A DNA stretch of 6,802 nt from Candidatus Binatia bacterium (GTDB taxonomy: Bacteria > Desulfobacterota_B > Binatia > UBA9968): positions 1 through 6,802 of the forward strand of contig JAICHC010000157.1 in NCBI GenBank assembly GCA_025922795.1, given 5' to 3'. The translations under genes were made by a program, and so were the position numbers. The notes beneath the pieces were generated by a model that was not told the origin of the DNA, did no database searches, and was given only the letters and a program-made list of their open reading frames with translations. Shown in pieces: positions 5,492 through 6,802 of this stretch (position 1 is the stretch's first letter; the number at the start of each line of letters is the position of its first letter).

Positions 5492-6565
5492 TTGATCAGT
5501 ATTAGAAAGCTCCGCAAGACTTTTCACGCGCAACAGGGGGTTGTGAATGCGCTGCGGGATATCGACCTGGAGGTGTCCGAGGGAGATTTTTGTGTTCTAC
5601 TGGGTCCGAGCGGATGCGGCAAGACAACCACTCTAAGATGTGTTGCCGGACTTGAAAGGCCGGATGCGGGAGAAATTGAAATCGCCGGGCGCTTGGTCAA
5701 TGCTCCTGCCTCGCGAGTCTACGTTCCCGCCGAGAAGCGCGCGATCGGCATGGTCTTTCAGTCGTATGCGATCTGGCCGCACATGAACGTTTTTCAAAAC
5801 GTCGCGTTTCCTTTGACCCAAGGCCAGAAGCGCGTCTCTAAATCGCAGGTCGGCGATCGGGTGCGAGCGGCGCTCAAACGAGTGCAGCTGGATGGGCTCG
5901 AAGACCGGCCGGCTACCGACCTGAGCGGCGGGCAACAGCAGCGGGTTGCGATGGCGCGCGCCATGGTGACCGACTCCAAGGTGCTGTTGATGGACGAGCC
6001 GCTCAGCAACTTGGACGCGCGCTTGCGTGAGCAGATGCGCGTGGAGTTGCGCAAGATAACGAAATCGATTGGGGTGACCACTCTCTACGTCACCCACGAC
6101 CAAGCGGAAGCTCTCAGCCTGGGCGATAAAGTGTGTGTTATGAATCACGGCGAGATCCTGCAGATCGCCTCGCCGAATGAAATCTACGCGCGGCCGGCGA
6201 ACCTGTTTGTCGCGCAGTTTGTCGGCGAGATGAATTTCGTCAAGGGTGCGGTGACCGGACCCGGAAAGGTCGAGTCGCCCCTGGGCGTGATCGCCGCGAC
6301 CGTGCCGAACGGCGTGACCACGGGGGCAGAGGTGACTCTCGCGATTCGTCCGGAGCATATTGATGTATTACCCGCACGGAGCGACGGGGTCGCTGCCGGC
6401 ACCGGCAGAGTGACCAGCCGCAATTATCTCGGCGACTCGGCGCTGCTCGAAGTCGAAGTCAACGGCGTGACCTTACTTGCGAAGCTCGCCGGCGACACGG
6501 CGCTAACTGTCGGTCAAAACGCTGCTGTCGAACTGCCCGCTCACCGTTGGCACGTGTTTCCGTGA
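5492..6565 (+). CDS. ABC transporter ATP-binding protein with C-terminal TOBE domain
   Basis: From TTG 5492 the product is 357 residues, the usual length of the FbpC/PotA/CysA/MalK group. All catalytic motifs are intact: A-loop aromatic F11, Walker A GPSGCGKTT (38-46), Q-loop Q90 in VFQSYAIWPHM, signature LSGGQQQR (144-151), Walker B VLLMDEP (164-170) with catalytic E169, D-loop SNLD (172-175) and H-loop H202 in YVTHDQAEA. The helical domain with WPHMNVFQNVAFPL (95-108) should contact the EAA loops of the permease. From about residue 245 the chain is a regulatory TOBE-like region, with AIRPEHI at 284-290 and NYLGDSALLEVEV after 310, typical of importers of this class and often a site of substrate or regulator input. 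It powers the importer encoded just upstream. The end of the chain (AHRWHVFP) is usual for PotA-type proteins, so the gene appears complete. Substrate is not determined by this subunit. Confidence 0.93.
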   Translation: MISIRKLRKTFHAQQGVVNALRDIDLEVSEGDFCVLLGPSGCGKTTTLRCVAGLERPDAGEIEIAGRLVNAPASRVYVPAEKRAIGMVFQSYAIWPHMNVFQNVAFPLTQGQKRVSKSQVGDRVRAALKRVQLDGLEDRPATDLSGGQQQRVAMARAMVTDSKVLLMDEPLSNLDARLREQMRVELRKITKSIGVTTLYVTHDQAEALSLGDKVCVMNHGEILQIASPNEIYARPANLFVAQFVGEMNFVKGAVTGPGKVESPLGVIAATVPNGVTTGAEVTLAIRPEHIDVLPARSDGVAAGTGRVTSRNYLGDSALLEVEVNGVTLLAKLAGDTALTVGQNAAVELPAHRWHVFP

Positions 6566-6802
6566 AAGCAGCCTCCGGGTTTCATTATTAGTGAATACGG
6601 CGTTGACTTTGCCTCTTAGTCCCTCCTGTCAGCTAACCATCCAACGCTTGTCCGATTGCTGAAAAACTCCGGGTGCGGGGCTGCTCAAAAGACTCACAGC
6701 GACGGGCACAACGCAGTCAATTAGTGTTTTTCAGCGGCGTTAATGCCGCCTTGCAGTCCCGTCACGTCTATGCGATAGGAAGAAATTCCAACTGAGAAGG
6801 AA
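6566..6802. other. Downstream non-coding tail with inverted repeat
   Basis: No gene is supported after the ATPase stop, and no strong hairpin plus T-run is visible that would end the operon. GCTGAAAAAC at 6658-6667 is perfectly complementary to GTTTTTCAGC at 6726-6735, with 58 nt between. Next to the right arm is a small hairpin, GCGGC/GCCGC (6734-6738 and 6745-6749), with no T-run on either strand. CCTCCGGGT near 6572 and ACTCCGGGT near 6666 are similar short words. The paired arms look like the ends of a small degenerate mobile or palindromic element, but no transposase fits in the space. Confidence 0.4.
6658..6735. repeat. 10-bp inverted repeat, possible MITE-like remnant
   Basis: Perfect 10-bp arms GCTGAAAAAC (6658-6667) and GTTTTTCAGC (6726-6735) enclose 58 nt of ordinary sequence. 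The spacing is too large for a terminator hairpin. No clear target-site duplication flanks the arms, so if this was a mobile element it is old or partial. Confidence 0.3.

Noticed and set aside
5144..5533. 129-codon minus-strand open frame across the permease-ATPase junction
   Set aside because: It runs through the hairpin repeat and both confirmed genes in antisense, and has no protein-like pattern.
5633..6358. 241-codon open frame on the minus strand inside the ATPase gene
   Set aside because: It is the antisense shadow of an ATPase with all catalytic motifs intact, and its translation is histidine/arginine-rich without a domain.
6603..6640. TTGACT at 6603 as a promoter for a downstream gene
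   Set aside because: No acceptable -10 lies 16-18 bp away, and no gene start follows before the window ends.
6734..6749. Hairpin GCGGC/GCCGC as an operon terminator
   Set aside because: The stem is only 5 bp. On the plus strand it is followed by CTTGCAG rather than T's; on the minus strand it is followed by A's. The T-run lies on its 5' side.

Overview
The window holds one co-directional (+ strand) gene set: a cytosolic LVIVD-repeat beta-propeller protein, an NMT1/THI5-like binding protein, and a complete ABC importer made of a secreted family 1 solute-binding protein, a fused double-domain permease and an ATPase with a TOBE domain. Base composition is moderately GC-rich by eye, starts and Shine-Dalgarno sites are bacterial, and no RNA gene, CRISPR array or intact mobile element is visible. 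The combination of LVIVD proteins, leaderless NMT1-like proteins and Fe(III)/polyamine-type importers recalls uncultured soil or sediment lineages (Binatia/Deltaproteobacteria-like, Tectomicrobia or Rokubacteria). That placement is an inference from family content, not from a marker gene.

Layout. Positions 1-314 are a non-coding leader with a candidate sigma70-type promoter (225-251), two perfect 12-bp palindromes (157-168 and 303-314) and a short direct repeat. The LVIVD protein is at 315-1508. Positions 1511-1657 look like the decayed 3' end of a lost gene in another frame, with its stop overlapping the start of the next gene. The NMT1-like protein is at 1650-2537, the secreted binding protein at 2568-3602, the fused permease at 3641-5401, and the ATPase at 5492-6565 from a TTG start. 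Between permease and ATPase lies an imperfect hairpin built from GGAGTGAT-type units (5408-5478). The last 237 bases hold no gene I can support, only a 10-bp inverted repeat and a small hairpin.

How the parts fit. The last three genes are sufficient for an importer: periplasmic capture, a one-polypeptide membrane channel, and ATP hydrolysis. The class (FbpABC/FutABC/PotABCD-like) covers Fe(III), polyamines, phosphonates, thiamine and organic anions. The binding protein gives no clear support for iron. The first two genes are the unusual part. A second binding-protein fold without a signal peptide cannot serve the importer in the ordinary way, and the propeller protein carries regularly placed histidines that suggest a metal site. 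A plausible reading is uptake coupled to cytosolic sensing or conversion of the imported compound, but substrate and reaction are not readable from the sequence.
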